Below the pieces are notes generated by a model that had not been told where the DNA came from, ran no database searches, and saw nothing but the letters and a program-made list of their open reading frames with translations. A DNA stretch of 64,000 nt from Rhynchopus sp. YZ270_cl-10 (taxonomy: Eukaryota; Euglenozoa; Diplonemea; Diplonemida; Diplonemidae): positions 1,054,001-1,118,000 of the forward strand of contig OZ037912.1 of the NCBI GenBank assembly GCA_964035575.1, given 5' to 3'. Position numbers and translations under genes: made by a program. Position 1 is the stretch's first letter; the number at the start of each line of letters is the position of its first letter. This document shows positions 19,143-30,025 of the stretch, in pieces.

Positions 19143-22075
19143 ATGAACGCAGACCCCTTTGGGGAGGCAAACCCGTTTGGCAGCCCTGCTGCACCTGTTG
19201 CGTCTGACGCCGCGTCCCCGACACCTGCAAGCCATAAGGACGTGCCGGTGTCTGTGGACCAGGACCCGCTGCGTGGACAGCACAGCGCGCAGCCTGCAGC
19301 ACCGCCGGAGGACACCGATGCGTTCACCTTTGACGACGACCCGTTTGCGGCACCACGCCCGAAGTATGCGGAGGTAGCATCCCCGACAGCAGCGGCAGCT
19401 GTGGCAGGCAACGTTGCGACGCAGGCTGCAGGGGTGTCGAAGGCGGCCTCCGTTGCCGCAGTCTTCTCGCCTGCCGCAGCCTCCGTCAAGGACGCTGCTG
19501 CGGCCGCCTCCACTATGGCAAGCACTGCTGCCGCCAAGATCGCTTCCATCGGTGACGCTACACCCCCCAAGAGTGGTGTCACTGTACACGTCCCGAAGGA
19601 GCTTAGTTTCGATGAATGGCGTGATAACGCTATTGATCTTGGCCCCAAGATTGCGCGTCAAGAGGTGCAGGAGAAGTACCGTCTCGCAGCTGCCTATGCT
19701 GAGGCGAAGAAGATTAAGGTAGAGGCATCAGTACTGCGCAAGGCAGACAGCGAGGAGGGGGTGGCAAAGCTGTGCCAGCATCTGAGACTGTCGCAGTATG
19801 GGGTGCCGTTCTCGCTGTGCTCGCGGGTGGAGATGGAGGGCGCGCAGCGCAACCCGGGGAAAGGGATTGAGTTCCCTTTCTGGACATACTCTTTCAAAAT
19901 GTACACCGCGCTCGATGCGTTCAAAGGACAGCCGCATCACGAAGGGCAGGCGCCGGATGACTACAGCACCATTCACAACCTCGTCATGCTCCGTGTTGTG
20001 CGGCGTTACCGCGACTTCGAATGGCTCAGAAAATGCCTCGTCATGGAAAACCCCGGGGTCTTAGTACCCCCCATCCCAGAAAAAACCCTGCAATCCGTCA
20101 AAGAAAAGATCGGCGGGAAGAAGGGAGAATCCTTTAACGGAAAGGAGCTGGAAGGCGGCGGGTTTGAAAAGGGGGCGTGGCAGAATGACGAGGACGTGAC
20201 GCGGTGTAATGCATGCAACTCAGGGTTCTCGATGCTGGTACGGAAGCACCACTGCAGGCACTGTCACCTCATTTTCTGCAGTAGTTGCTGTCCGAAGCCG
20301 ACCGGGGGGCAACGCTTCTGCAAGGACTGCGCCTCGCTGAAGGGTCTTGGCGAGATGCTCATGAAAAACCCTGACGTGGCCTTCCGCATGCGGGAACTGC
20401 ACATCTTCCTTCAGGAGTGTTTGAACAGTCCGCTGGCAGAGTCCGAGACGTTCCGTCTCTTCATGGAAGCGCCAGGCTACCTTCTTGCTGAACGCAAGGA
20501 TTCAATCGCAAAGCGCATCGAAAGCGCGCAAGCAGTGAAGAGCAGCTACGGCGACGCAGCCAAGGAGAAGCTTACAAACGTGCAGTCCTGGATCGCAACG
20601 GGGCATGCCGCGAACGTTTCAGACAGCATGGCAGGGGTGTCGCCACGTGGTCAAGAGCGCAAGCGTCTTGCCATCAGAGCTGCGGCAATGGTAGACGGCT
20701 TCAAGGTCTTCCGCGACCAGATCTCCACACAACTCTTCGAAGGGCTTAGCCGGAAAAAGGTATAATTAAGTTTTGGTAACGAAGACTGAAGTGGGCACAA
20801 CGGGATTATCAAAATGGGAGGCAGTGATGGTCGGTTGTGAATACCATCATCTGATGTCCAATTTTCCTCTCGACAGCGTCGGCATGGAAGTGGATTCCCC
20901 CCCTTTTTTTTTAGCAAAAATAAACGTCACCCTTTTTCAGAACGAAGTGCCACAGCTCAACTCAGCGCTTGCAACAGATGCGGACCTACGTGCACTACGA
21001 GTGGCGACAGAGGAGTCTGAGGTATGGTGAATTTACTACAGTAAAAAAAAAAAAAAAAATGACTGGCATGTACCAGTAAAATGCCAGTTAGGTTTTGTTT
21101 CAGTAAAAAAAGGTGGCCGTCTTGTTCATAGCTAGGGCGTCGTGTAGGCTTTGGTTCGTCTGTTGAAATTGTTCTATAGAGGTAGAGGGCACATTCATGT
21201 CGGGTTTTTCTTGTTGTCTGTTTATTAAATACCACCCCCCACCACCACAGCGCGCCCTGGCAGCGTTCAACGTACCAAACAAGGAAGGGATGTTCCACAT
21301 GATTGTCTCCTTCAACTTCCTCATCGGCCTCCTCCACGGCATGCTCGCGAAGCTTGGTGACGTCGAGCGTGCAAGCAAGCAGCGTGTCAGCTCCGCAGGC
21401 AACCCTGGCAAGCTCCAAACACTCAATGTATTTGCTCCCCCCCCCTTCCTCCCCTCAATTTATTGCGCTATCCACTTGGTGTTTGGATAAAGAAAACCGG
21501 AGAACGAAAGGGGCACAATGCCACATGTCTTGTAAAAAATAATTGGACAGTGGAGATTGCACAACTGTTGACAACACAACAGCCGAGGCAACTACACTAC
21601 TCCAACAATTTTTCAAATAAAATAATAACAACCCCGTTCGTCTTTTGTTTAGTTGGTACGCTACCCACGTCATACCCTTCACCTGAAGTACAGAACTGAG
21701 GTGAGTGCACAATCGAAGGGGTGGGGTAATATACAACAAGTCTCAGACGTTTAAATCATTTCCCCCACAACGTATTTATCCTTTATATAATTCCAAACAC
21801 CTCCATCAGGACTACCTCGACGAAATGGAAGTAGCTCTCACGCGCGAGCAGACGTGGATGAGCAACTATATCGCGCACGCATACAAAACGGTATGGCACC
21901 TACACCCTGATGATCAAGCCGTCGTTGGATTGTCAAAAAAAAAAGTTTGTCAAATACCCCGTCACCTATACAGGCAATGTGCCAGCTGTGGAACGTCGAA
22001 AGCAACAGAGACCCGAACAACTTTGTCTGGTCAGTCGTCGGCAAGATCGTGGAAGGACTTAAAGACCCGTACTAG
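19143..22075 (+). CDS. Sorting nexin with FYVE finger nested in the PX domain and a BAR-like C-terminus; six exons
   Basis: Proposed exons: 19143-20759, 20941-21021, 21251-21427, 21653-21700, 21810-21890 and 21974-22075. All five introns are GT-AG and phase 0, giving about 701 aa. Residues 1-170 are Ala/Pro-rich and probably disordered. The PX domain starts near 245 and has the RRYRDFEWL motif (about 287) and VPPIPEK (about 310). The chain then enters a FYVE finger (about 345-396) with WQND, RKHHCRHC and paired Cys knuckles. The last PX helix (RELHIFLQECLNSP) resumes near 414. Residues about 455-701 are helical and BAR-like, and the introns interrupt this part. Both PX and FYVE usually bind phosphatidylinositol 3-phosphate, so an endosomal membrane-remodelling role is likely. 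The first in-frame stop, at 20763-20765, is inside intron 1. Confidence 0.85.
21546..21614 (+). repeat. 70-bp dispersed repeat inside intron 3 of the sorting-nexin gene
   Basis: Shares GGAGATTGCACAA and GAGGCAACTACACTACTCC with copies at 22493-22560 and 47007-47070. This copy differs by small indels. Its placement in an intron supports the intron call. Confidence 0.85.
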
Positions 22076-22492
22076 AAATGGGGGGGATATCTTTTGCTTC
22101 TCTCCCTCCTTCTCCTCTTCCCCCCCAACAAAACGTAGCTAGCATGTGGCGTTTTCTATCTTGAGAGATTCGCTGGGGGACGCTTGATATGAAAACTAAC
22201 GTTGTGTGGGATGCTTTTTTTGCATGATAGGGGTATTTTATTAATTTGGTTTCCTTTGATGAAAAAGGCTGGAGTTGGCGCTGCATTTTTGTATCTTGAT
22301 GTGTGCGGACAAGAGACACAATGGCATGCATCAATTCATTCCTAGTTTTCTTTTTCTCGACCGATCTGCGTTATACCACGTTCCAAAAACTCTCTTTTGA
22401 ACCGGTCCGTCGATAGCCATTTGTTGTTGACAGTTGTGCTTGAAAAATAAATGTGTTGCACTCTCTCTACCTCAAATTTGTGTTCCATAAAA

Positions 22493-22560
22493 GACAGTGG
22501 AGATTGCACAAACTGTGGCAACACAACCGAGGCAACTACACTACTCCAACAATTTATCAA
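22493..22560 (+). repeat. 70-bp dispersed repeat, second copy
   Basis: Nearly identical to 47007-47070 and close to 21546-21614. All three end in CAACAATTTnTCAAA followed by an A-rich run, a SINE-like tail. Confidence 0.85.
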
Positions 22561-23811
22561 AAAAAAAATATATATAAAAAATGGTGTCAATGCAAGACTG
22601 AGTTTGTCTCCCTCTGCCGCAATTATTTAGGGATGAAGCCATCTGCGCTCCTAACCCTTTTCTGGATGACATTTGAGACATGGGAGATTGTCGACACAAT
22701 AAATGGCTTATCGTAGCACACCTTCTCGGTGTCTGTGCAATAGCGTACAATGTTATCAAACGTTCTAGGGTGGCTACACTCATGCTACCAAGTTTTCATA
22801 AAAGAGAAAAAAAATGTTTAACCTCCTTCGTTTCGTGCTTTCCTATTTTGCGGGGTTCATCCGTGTGTTTGTGTATTTGGGAAAATGGAAGGAAGGGGGA
22901 GAGGGGAGGGGGGTTGGAAAGACTGTGAGGCTTTGCTGTCTTTGTACTGTGTTTGGACTAAATGAGTTTTTTTTTTGTTGGTATTTAATGGTGTTACCGA
23001 ACAACTGTCGGGGACATGTCAAATAAATGTCAATATGGGCCTTCTCCGGATCACCATTTAACCGTATTTACCACAACAAACAACGTATTAATACCATGCA
23101 ATTTGGACTAGAAAACCGATTGTAGAGGTGTAATGGCAAATGCATGTTGGGAAATTGGGGGGGTTTTTTTTTTGGGATTTTGCCAACTACTGGAACTGCG
23201 CATGGTCCAAAACCTGTTCGTCTTTTTGTTTCGTCGGTACGCTCTGTTTCTTTGGATTCTTGGGTTAGTGGCCATTAGTAGACCACTGTTCAAGGCCCTT
23301 CTTTGTTAAAGATCTGCATGCACGGCGAGACACATTCTTTTTTCAACTTTTCTTTTAAAAAAGGCTGCTCAAAAGCTGATCAGCTTTTTTCGCCGTGCCT
23401 TATCCTCTCACTACCTCGGTGATGTCGGCACGTTGATACAATTCACTCTTTTACAGATGTCTCTGTGTAAGAGGCACAATTCATTTCAAAAAAAAAATTT
23501 TTTTTTTGGCATTTCCGCAAAATGCCGAAGCTGCTTCGTTTGTTCAATTGATGTGTCGTTTTTTTTTTTTTGTGCATTATTTCTTTGCCACCTAGTATAT
23601 CGTATGTGTTTGGCAGCTGTTGGGTGCATTCCTCGAGCGGAATGCTGCCTCAGATGTGGGCATGGTGTTGGTCCGTATGGTCTTTTTCTCTCTCTCGGTC
23701 TCCGTTTTTGAGGGGGAAAAAAAAAAATAAAAAGCAAAAAAGAAAGCTTTTTCCGTCTGACAGCAGACCTGCCCCAGACGATAACATAAAAAAAAAGACA
23801 CCCAAATCCCC

Positions 23812-23867
23812 TCCCTTTCGTTTCTCTCTAACTTTCTGCGCACTTCTGCGATTTTCCTCCACCTCAG
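23812..23867 (+). promoter_or_regulatory. Candidate trans-splice acceptor of pseudo-cyclase B
   Basis: A long C/T-rich tract ends in CCTCCACCTCAG, 25 nt before the ATG at 23893. Confidence 0.5.
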
Positions 23868-23892
23868 GAATTGGTTTCTCACTTCTTGTGAT

Positions 23893-25623
23893 ATGAAGTG
23901 TCTGTCCTGGTTGGACCGTTATGTCTGCAGGGATGACATGTCTGCGCGCGAGAAGAGCCAAGCCAAATGGTTCGTCGTGCTTCTTGTCTCGTCCTGCACG
24001 TCTCTGAGCATCCCTCAGTTGCTGTTCTTCTACGGTGATTCGAGCTACATCATCTTGGGGGTCGCAATCATGAACCAGATCCTGGATGTGTGCATCCTGG
24101 TGTATCTGTTCCGTGGGGGAAATATGCAGGTGGGTGTGCGTGGAAAAGTCGCGTGTGCCGTTGTAAGCTGCCTGGGGTACGACGTGGTGTCTCGTGGGAA
24201 CGGTGTGCTCACCTGGCCTTTGTGTGTGCTTATCGTCGACTTCATGTTGGTGCTGCGTTTGCCTGATGCGTACACTGTTATCGTTGTCGTCCTTGTCGTG
24301 GTGTGGCTTTGTGTCATGGGGATGGAGGAAATGCTCAGGTTCGGTCTGCTTGACATACCAGGTACAACAGTGCAAGAAGGTGTGAAAGGGAGACGTGCCT
24401 ACTTCGAGTCCCTCTCGCAGTGCGAGAAGACACCCTGTGGTGTGGAGCCCTCCAAGGCAGTGTCAAACCTATTCGGACCCGTTGTTGTCTTCGTGACTGA
24501 CTTCCTCGCAACACGTGGCTTTGCACGCGAAGTGAGGAAGGAGCAGGCAACGATGGAGAGAACGATCAACACGGTGCAGGAGATTGCGTCGCTCCTCGCG
24601 GGGTACGACGTGGAGAGGGTGGCTGAGCTGCTTGCGGAGCATGAGGGGCAGCTGCCTGAGGAGATGACGTCTGCACTGCGGTCGTTGGAGGAGAACCTGC
24701 GTGTGTACAAGGCGTACCTCCCGAAGACGTGTCTGCCGTTTGATGTGGAGTTGGGCGAGGATTCGTCTGAAGAGGCGAGTGTGGACACACACACAGAATC
24801 GCTACGGTCGTCGTCGCACTCAGGGAGTGCGGATCTTGTCGTAAGCAGGCGGTCTCCTGCACTGGGCTTGTCATGTGTAAAGGCAACACTGTTCACAATA
24901 AACATCAAAGTGTCCTTCGCAACACTGAAGGACGATGCAGCGTCCTTCTCGCAGCTCTTCACGGCCATTCTCTTGAAGACGCTTTCGGCAGTGGAGGCAA
25001 AGCACGGCATGGTTGACGTCTTCGTTGGGGACAAGATCCACTGCTCGTTCAACACGTCGAAGAAATGTGCCTCACACGCCACCTCTTCCCTGCATGCTGC
25101 AGCTGTCCTTGCCAGCGCATTCCCTTCGCAGATCAACATGGCCATTGCGACAGGCAGTGTGCTGCGCGGTGATATGGGGTGTGAGGTGATGCGTCGCTTC
25201 AGCATGGTGGGTGCTCTTGTGCGTGACGTGCTTGGGATAGAACGTGCAGGACGTGCATTTGGCTGTGATGTGCTGTGCAACCGTCTGTGCTTCAGCGATG
25301 CTGAGTGCGAGCACAACCTGCGTCTGATTCCGTGCAAGGTGCGTGTGGCTGAGGACTCCGAAGAAGACGAGGTTGTGGCTGAGCTGCTGGGCCAGATCAG
25401 TGCGACTGCTACAGTGGAGTGGATGTACGCTGTTGGCGGGAAGAAGGAGTGGGACGACTACAACGTGGCTGTGCGGCAGTACCTGAAGGACGGCACTGTT
25501 GCGAAGACACTCGACCATGCAGAACACCTGCACTCCACCATACTACGCCTTTCCACGCACAGCGGTGTCCTGCGGATGTACGTGCCCTCCTGCACTGAGG
25601 GTACTGATAACCAACCTACTTAA
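23893..25623 (+). CDS. Six-TM pseudo-cyclase, copy B
   Basis: 576 aa, same plan as copy A: short cytoplasmic start (LDRYVC), about six TM segments within residues 30-215, helical linker, YKAYLPKTCLP, variable acidic/Ser-rich insert, and degenerate cyclase domain. Catalytic positions show the same losses: Asn for the first metal Asp (TINIK), Val for the Lys selector, and Val-Arg-Gly in GALVRDVLGIE. The second Asp is kept in VGDKI. From about 24510 to the 3' end the DNA is almost identical to copy C, with only a handful of differences over 1 kb, whereas the TM half differs clearly. Confidence 0.88.
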   Translation: MKCLSWLDRYVCRDDMSAREKSQAKWFVVLLVSSCTSLSIPQLLFFYGDSSYIILGVAIMNQILDVCILVYLFRGGNMQVGVRGKVACAVVSCLGYDVVSRGNGVLTWPLCVLIVDFMLVLRLPDAYTVIVVVLVVVWLCVMGMEEMLRFGLLDIPGTTVQEGVKGRRAYFESLSQCEKTPCGVEPSKAVSNLFGPVVVFVTDFLATRGFAREVRKEQATMERTINTVQEIASLLAGYDVERVAELLAEHEGQLPEEMTSALRSLEENLRVYKAYLPKTCLPFDVELGEDSSEEASVDTHTESLRSSSHSGSADLVVSRRSPALGLSCVKATLFTINIKVSFATLKDDAASFSQLFTAILLKTLSAVEAKHGMVDVFVGDKIHCSFNTSKKCASHATSSLHAAAVLASAFPSQINMAIATGSVLRGDMGCEVMRRFSMVGALVRDVLGIERAGRAFGCDVLCNRLCFSDAECEHNLRLIPCKVRVAEDSEEDEVVAELLGQISATATVEWMYAVGGKKEWDDYNVAVRQYLKDGTVAKTLDHAEHLHSTILRLSTHSGVLRMYVPSCTEGTDNQPT

Positions 25624-26727
25624 AGGAGACGTACCTACCTTTTTACACCAATTTTTACCCCATTTTTTAACACTGATTCCATGAAAAATCCGTTTGCATA
25701 AGTGTTTCCCCCCAATAAAGCAGGATATTTATCGCACAGTTGATGACCGGCATACTGTGGTCATCGTCTGGCAATCTCGTCTTATATATTCCTGTCTGTG
25801 ATATGTGCGCCTACTATATTCGTGGTCAGACCAGATTAACTGTGACTCCACTCATGAGGGCATGTTATGTGCCGTCTGTACTTCCTCCCGTTGGCCGGAG
25901 GGGTATGCGGGACTATTCTTAAGTTATTTTCACTCGGAACATGAAACAGCGACTAACAGTCAGGAGGCCAGAGCCCTGCCACACCTTGGGGGGTGATGGT
26001 GTGCCGCCTGCAAGGACGGCGTAAATCCCTAAGAGAAAGGGCCCCCCACTGTAAGTACAGCATGGGACGCCACGAGAGAGATGTTGTGATCACCCCCCTC
26101 TTGTCTTGACAGCGAACCGGAGCACCCGTAAGTAAGACATCCTGCAGGCGTTGCTTTAGTGATATTACGTGGGCACCATCTTCCCCATGTGGACACTGGC
26201 AACAGTTATTCTGGTACATGGTGATGTTAAAACCTCCATAAAAGCCCCCTTTTTCAACAAAGCAACTACTTCTTGTAAAAAGCTCAACAAAAAAGCTTTG
26301 GTTGCGCCTTAACGCAATGACTAGACTGATGCGGCTGCAGAGCTACAAGGATGTGAATGTATGCTGCCATTGGGATTGTCTTGGTGTGTTTTTTTCAATG
26401 TAAAAGAGCACAAAGTTATACGGTTGTGTACCGCCCCCGTTACCAAAGCAAACCGTGGTTTCCTTTTTGCACTCTTCTGTTGCAGGATACTTCATGCTGT
26501 GCTTTCATCTGGTAGTACGTGGGAGGCCTGCAACTGTTCTTTATATGAATCTTTGTGGTTTGTTTTACAGCAAACTGCACATACCCCTCTCTCCCGCATC
26601 GTGCATACGACTGCTACCACCGCTAAGGGATGTACAATAAGAACCCCCCTTCTTTGCGTTGCTTCTTATGTTCGCTTTTGTTCCAGCACCCCTATCTACA
26701 CCGTACAGGAAACGGCAACGTTCCATA
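25624..26727. other. Intergenic spacer between pseudo-cyclases B and C
   Basis: Parts of this spacer match the spacer after copy C: GGATATTTATCG...TTGATGACC (25726 and 28570) and CATTGGnATTGTCTTGGTG (26370 and 28645). So the duplication unit included the downstream flank. A GC-rich block of unknown nature (25960-26220) is absent after copy C. A weak dispersed-repeat copy lies at 26473-26531. Confidence 0.65.
25960..26220. other. GC-rich block of unknown origin, possible retroelement fragment
   Basis: This block has a higher GC content than its surroundings and no long frame in any direction. It is missing from the matching spacer after copy C. That suggests an insertion, but I find no ends or tail. 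Confidence 0.3.
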
Positions 26728-28461
26728 ATGAGGTTAACCTGTCTCGATCCCTATGTTTGCAAGGAGATGTCTCCGCGCGAGAGGATGCAAGCCAAATGGT
26801 TCATCATGTACCTGTTCGCCAGCTGTGCGGCGATCACCCTCCCGATTGCGCTGTTCTTCGAGGGCACTGATCGGAGTTACCTGACGTTTGCGGTGTTTGT
26901 GCTGAAGCTTGTGGTAGATGCCGTGACCTTGGTGTACATGATGTGCGGGGGGCACCTGCTGGTGGGTGTGTGCCCTGTGATCTTCTGTTCCCTGGTCAGC
27001 TGCCTGGGTTTCGATATTGTGTCTCGTGGGAACGGTCTCTACGTGTGGCCTTTGTGTGTGCTTATCGTCGACTTCATGTTGGTGCTGCGTTTGCCTGATG
27101 CGTACACCGTTATCGTTGTCGTCCTTGTGGTGATCTGGCTTTTTCTTATGGGAATGGAGGAAATGCTCAGGCTCGGTCTGCTTGACATACCAGGCACAAC
27201 AGTGCAAGAAGGTGTGAATGGGAGACGTGCCCACTTCGAGTCTCTCTCGCAGTGCGAGAAGACACCCTGTGCTGTAGGCTTGGACAAAGTAGGATCTAAC
27301 CTCGTTCCACCCGTTTGTGTCTTCGTGGTGGACTTTGTGGCAACACGTGGCTTTGCACGCGAGGTGAGGAAGGAGCAGGCAACGATGGAGAGAACGATCA
27401 ACACGGTGCAGGAGATTGCGTCGCTCCTCGCAGGGTACGACGTGGAGAGGGTGGCTGAGCTGCTTGCGGAGCATGAGGGGCAGCTGCCTGAGGAGATGAC
27501 GTCTGCACTGCGGTCGTTGGAGGAGAACCTGCGTGTGTACAAGGCGTACCTCCCGAAGACGTGTCTGCCGTTTGATGTGGAGTTGGGCGAGGATTCGTCT
27601 GAAGAGGCGAGTGTGGACACACACACAGAATCGCTACGGTCGTCGTCGCACTCAGGGAGTGCGGATCTTGTCGTAAGCAGGCGGTCTCCTGCACTGGGCT
27701 TGTCATGTGTAAAGGCAACACTGTTCACAATAAACATCAAAGTGTCCTTCGCAACACTGAAGGACGATGCAGCGTCCTTCTCGCAGCTCTTCACGGCCAT
27801 TCTCTTGAAGACGCTTTCGGCAGTGGAGGCAAAGCACGGCATGGTTGACGTCTTCGTTGGGGACAAGATCCACTGCTCGTTCAACACGTCGAAGAAATGT
27901 GCCTCACACGCCACCTCTTCCCTGCATGCTGCAGCTGTCCTTGCCAGCGCATTCCCTTCGCAGATCAACATGGCCATTGCGACAGGCAGTGTGCTGCGCG
28001 GTGATATGGGGTGTGAGGTGATGCGTCGCTTCAGCATGGTGGGTGCTCTTGTGCGTGACGTGCTTGGAATAGAACGTGCAGGACGTGCATTTGGCTGTGA
28101 TGTGCTGTGCAACCGTCTGTGCTTCAGCGATGCTGAGTGCGAGCACAACCTGCGTCTGATTCCGTGCAAGGTGCGTGTGGCTGAGGACTCCGAAGAAGAC
28201 GAGGTTGTGGCTGAGCTGCTGGGTCAGATCAGCGCAACTGCTACAGTGGAGTGGATGTACGTTGTTGGCGGGAAGAAGGAGTGGGACGACTACAACGTGG
28301 CTGTGCGGCAGTACCTGAAGGACGGCACTGTTGCGAAGACACTCGACCATGCAGAACACCTGCACTCCACCATACTACGCCTTTCCACGCACAGCGGTGT
28401 CCTGCGGATGTACGTGCCCTCCTGCACTGAAGGTCCTGACTACGGGCTGACTGATGCATAA
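26728..28461 (+). CDS. Six-TM pseudo-cyclase, copy C
   Basis: 577 aa. The ATG at 26728 is chosen because MRLTCLDPYVCKEMS aligns with the start of copy B; an in-frame ATG at 26668 is upstream of candidate AG acceptors near 26686 and 26708. Domain order and degenerate catalytic residues match copy B. Residues about 215-565 are virtually identical to B at the DNA level, including the normally fast-evolving acidic insert. The TM half and the last ten residues differ. The 3' flank keeps only older similarity to that of B, so sequence exchange seems limited to the coding 3' half. Confidence 0.88.
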   Translation: MRLTCLDPYVCKEMSPRERMQAKWFIMYLFASCAAITLPIALFFEGTDRSYLTFAVFVLKLVVDAVTLVYMMCGGHLLVGVCPVIFCSLVSCLGFDIVSRGNGLYVWPLCVLIVDFMLVLRLPDAYTVIVVVLVVIWLFLMGMEEMLRLGLLDIPGTTVQEGVNGRRAHFESLSQCEKTPCAVGLDKVGSNLVPPVCVFVVDFVATRGFAREVRKEQATMERTINTVQEIASLLAGYDVERVAELLAEHEGQLPEEMTSALRSLEENLRVYKAYLPKTCLPFDVELGEDSSEEASVDTHTESLRSSSHSGSADLVVSRRSPALGLSCVKATLFTINIKVSFATLKDDAASFSQLFTAILLKTLSAVEAKHGMVDVFVGDKIHCSFNTSKKCASHATSSLHAAAVLASAFPSQINMAIATGSVLRGDMGCEVMRRFSMVGALVRDVLGIERAGRAFGCDVLCNRLCFSDAECEHNLRLIPCKVRVAEDSEEDEVVAELLGQISATATVEWMYVVGGKKEWDDYNVAVRQYLKDGTVAKTLDHAEHLHSTILRLSTHSGVLRMYVPSCTEGPDYGLTDA

Positions 28462-29100
28462 CGCGAATGCTGATCCTACGCGCTAACGAATGTGATCAAG
28501 GTCGCTACTCACAAGAGGCCTAGGGTCATCTTATAAGCTTCTCTTCTATTCTACATGTTGCGCGTGTGGATATTTATCGGACGTTTGATGACCAGAATAC
28601 TGTGTTCAGTTACTTGGCAATGTTTCGTTTGCAGTTGGCTGTCATTGGAATTGTCTTGGTGAAGAATGCTGTGCTTTTTTCAATGAAAAAGAACACAACG
28701 TCAGTGCAGTGATATGTGCTGTCTGTCAGTATTATATCCTTTCCAAAGCCGACGTGGTCACAGAACCCTCTCGTTGCGGTGATTGTCGGCAATGAAAACA
28801 AGCCATTTGAAAGGAACGAAGCACAAAGGACAAATGGTGCTTTGTTACGTCAGTTGTGTTATGTGTGTGTCCACCCTCCTCTCCTTAGCTCTCAACACTA
28901 ACCACTCACTTTACACAATGCGTGTTGTCTTATGCAGAACGTTTCTCTCACACAACCGCTCTATGTATGTCTTGTAGTACGTTTTGTGTTGACCCTCTTG
29001 TGGCTCGCTTTACAGTAAACCGCAAGATGGGTACACAATTACCATTTTATTTTTCTTTGTTGAGTCCGTGTGTGATACGCCAACAATGCTTCGAAGACAA

Positions 29101-29175
29101 CCCCGTACAGTGTTGGCTTTGAGTCCTTCGTTGCATTGTTCTATTCGGGTTCAGATGCTTTTATTTTGACTTTTT
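29101..29175 (+). repeat. Repeat shared with the junction after the truncated GTPase copy
   Basis: CCCGTACAGTGTTGGC and the following 55 nt recur at 37325-37400, exactly where the truncated GTPase sequence stops matching the intact gene. This sequence therefore existed independently and is a likely breakpoint partner. Confidence 0.75.
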
Positions 29176-29231
29176 ATTCAATTTGATAAAGTTTCTATGG
29201 AAAAAATGGCTGGGCGAGTAATTTCAGGTTT

Positions 29232-29261
29232 TACTTTATTTCACGGGCGTGAAATAAAGTA
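29232..29261. repeat. Perfect short palindrome
   Basis: TACTTTATTTCACG pairs with CGTGAAATAAAGTA around a 2-nt centre. Related TTTCACG phrases continue to about 29330. Confidence 0.8.
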
Positions 29262-29528
29262 TTACACGTATTTTAGCCGTAAAAAGTCTGGCCGTGAAAA
29301 TAAAGTAACATTATTTCACGCTCACGGCCAAAAGTGGGGTTTCCCATACAAATTCAAAAATCCACCCCCTTACAAAATTTTTTTTGACCCTATTTTTGGT
29401 GCTCTAAAGTGGAGTCTGACCCCCATGTCCAGATCTCAAAAATGCACGATGAGTCAAATAAAGCAACAGATTTCATGTTTTGAGTAGTTGTGGTAATGTG
29501 GTCTAATTTTTGCTTAGGGGGCTACTCT

Positions 29529-29771
29529 TCAGGGGGGTCTACTATTTGACCCCCCAGTAACAGTAACACGGTGCATACAACTTTTGTGTTCTTGTTTCTT
29601 CACAACAACTATCGGGAGGAAGCCGAAGACGTGGGTGATGAGGAACACGGAGGTCAGCGTAAAGGAAGAGGCAGACACTGCAATGGATAACACGCTCGCA
29701 ACAGCTTCATCAACCGCACACGAGAAGGAGTACATGAAGTGTTGCACATATGTCCGAGTCAAAGAGAACAT
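29529..29771 (-). pseudogene. Possible minus-strand membrane-protein fragment
   Basis: The minus strand reads a hydrophobic stretch (SVFLITHVFGFLPIVVV) with C-ending codons like those of the real genes. Its plus-strand counterpart looks less natural. No start signal, no recognised family and no extension on either side. It may be a relic exon or chance. Confidence 0.25.
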
Positions 29772-30025
29772 AAAGAGTGCAGCCTAGCTCCTCTGCACCA
29801 ACATGTGAGATGTTCACATCGCACATAGTACTTTAAACACCTACATGATACGGGGTCAGGGAGTATTTTTAATATGGGGGTATTTTTCTGGAGTACCTAT
29901 CCCCCACCCACCCTCTGCCTCGCAAACACCACTCACCACGGGTTTATTATGACACCACGTTTTCTCCTTCACACGTTCATCCATTTTTTCCATCTCAACT
30001 TTATCAAATTTTGAATAAAATTACG

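Larger units (their letters stand above)
22076..23892. other. Intergenic spacer, sorting nexin to pseudo-cyclase B
   Basis: About 1.8 kb, AT-rich, no gene seen. It contains one copy of the 70-bp dispersed repeat at 22493-22560. The last 80 nt are the pyrimidine-rich leader of the next gene. Confidence 0.6.

Noticed and set aside
27039-28169. 376-codon open frame on the minus strand across pseudo-cyclase C, with a matching one at 24399-25337
   Set aside because: It is antisense to a well-supported gene, repeats in every paralogue as expected from codon bias, and encodes Ser/Arg/Thr-rich sequence without a family.
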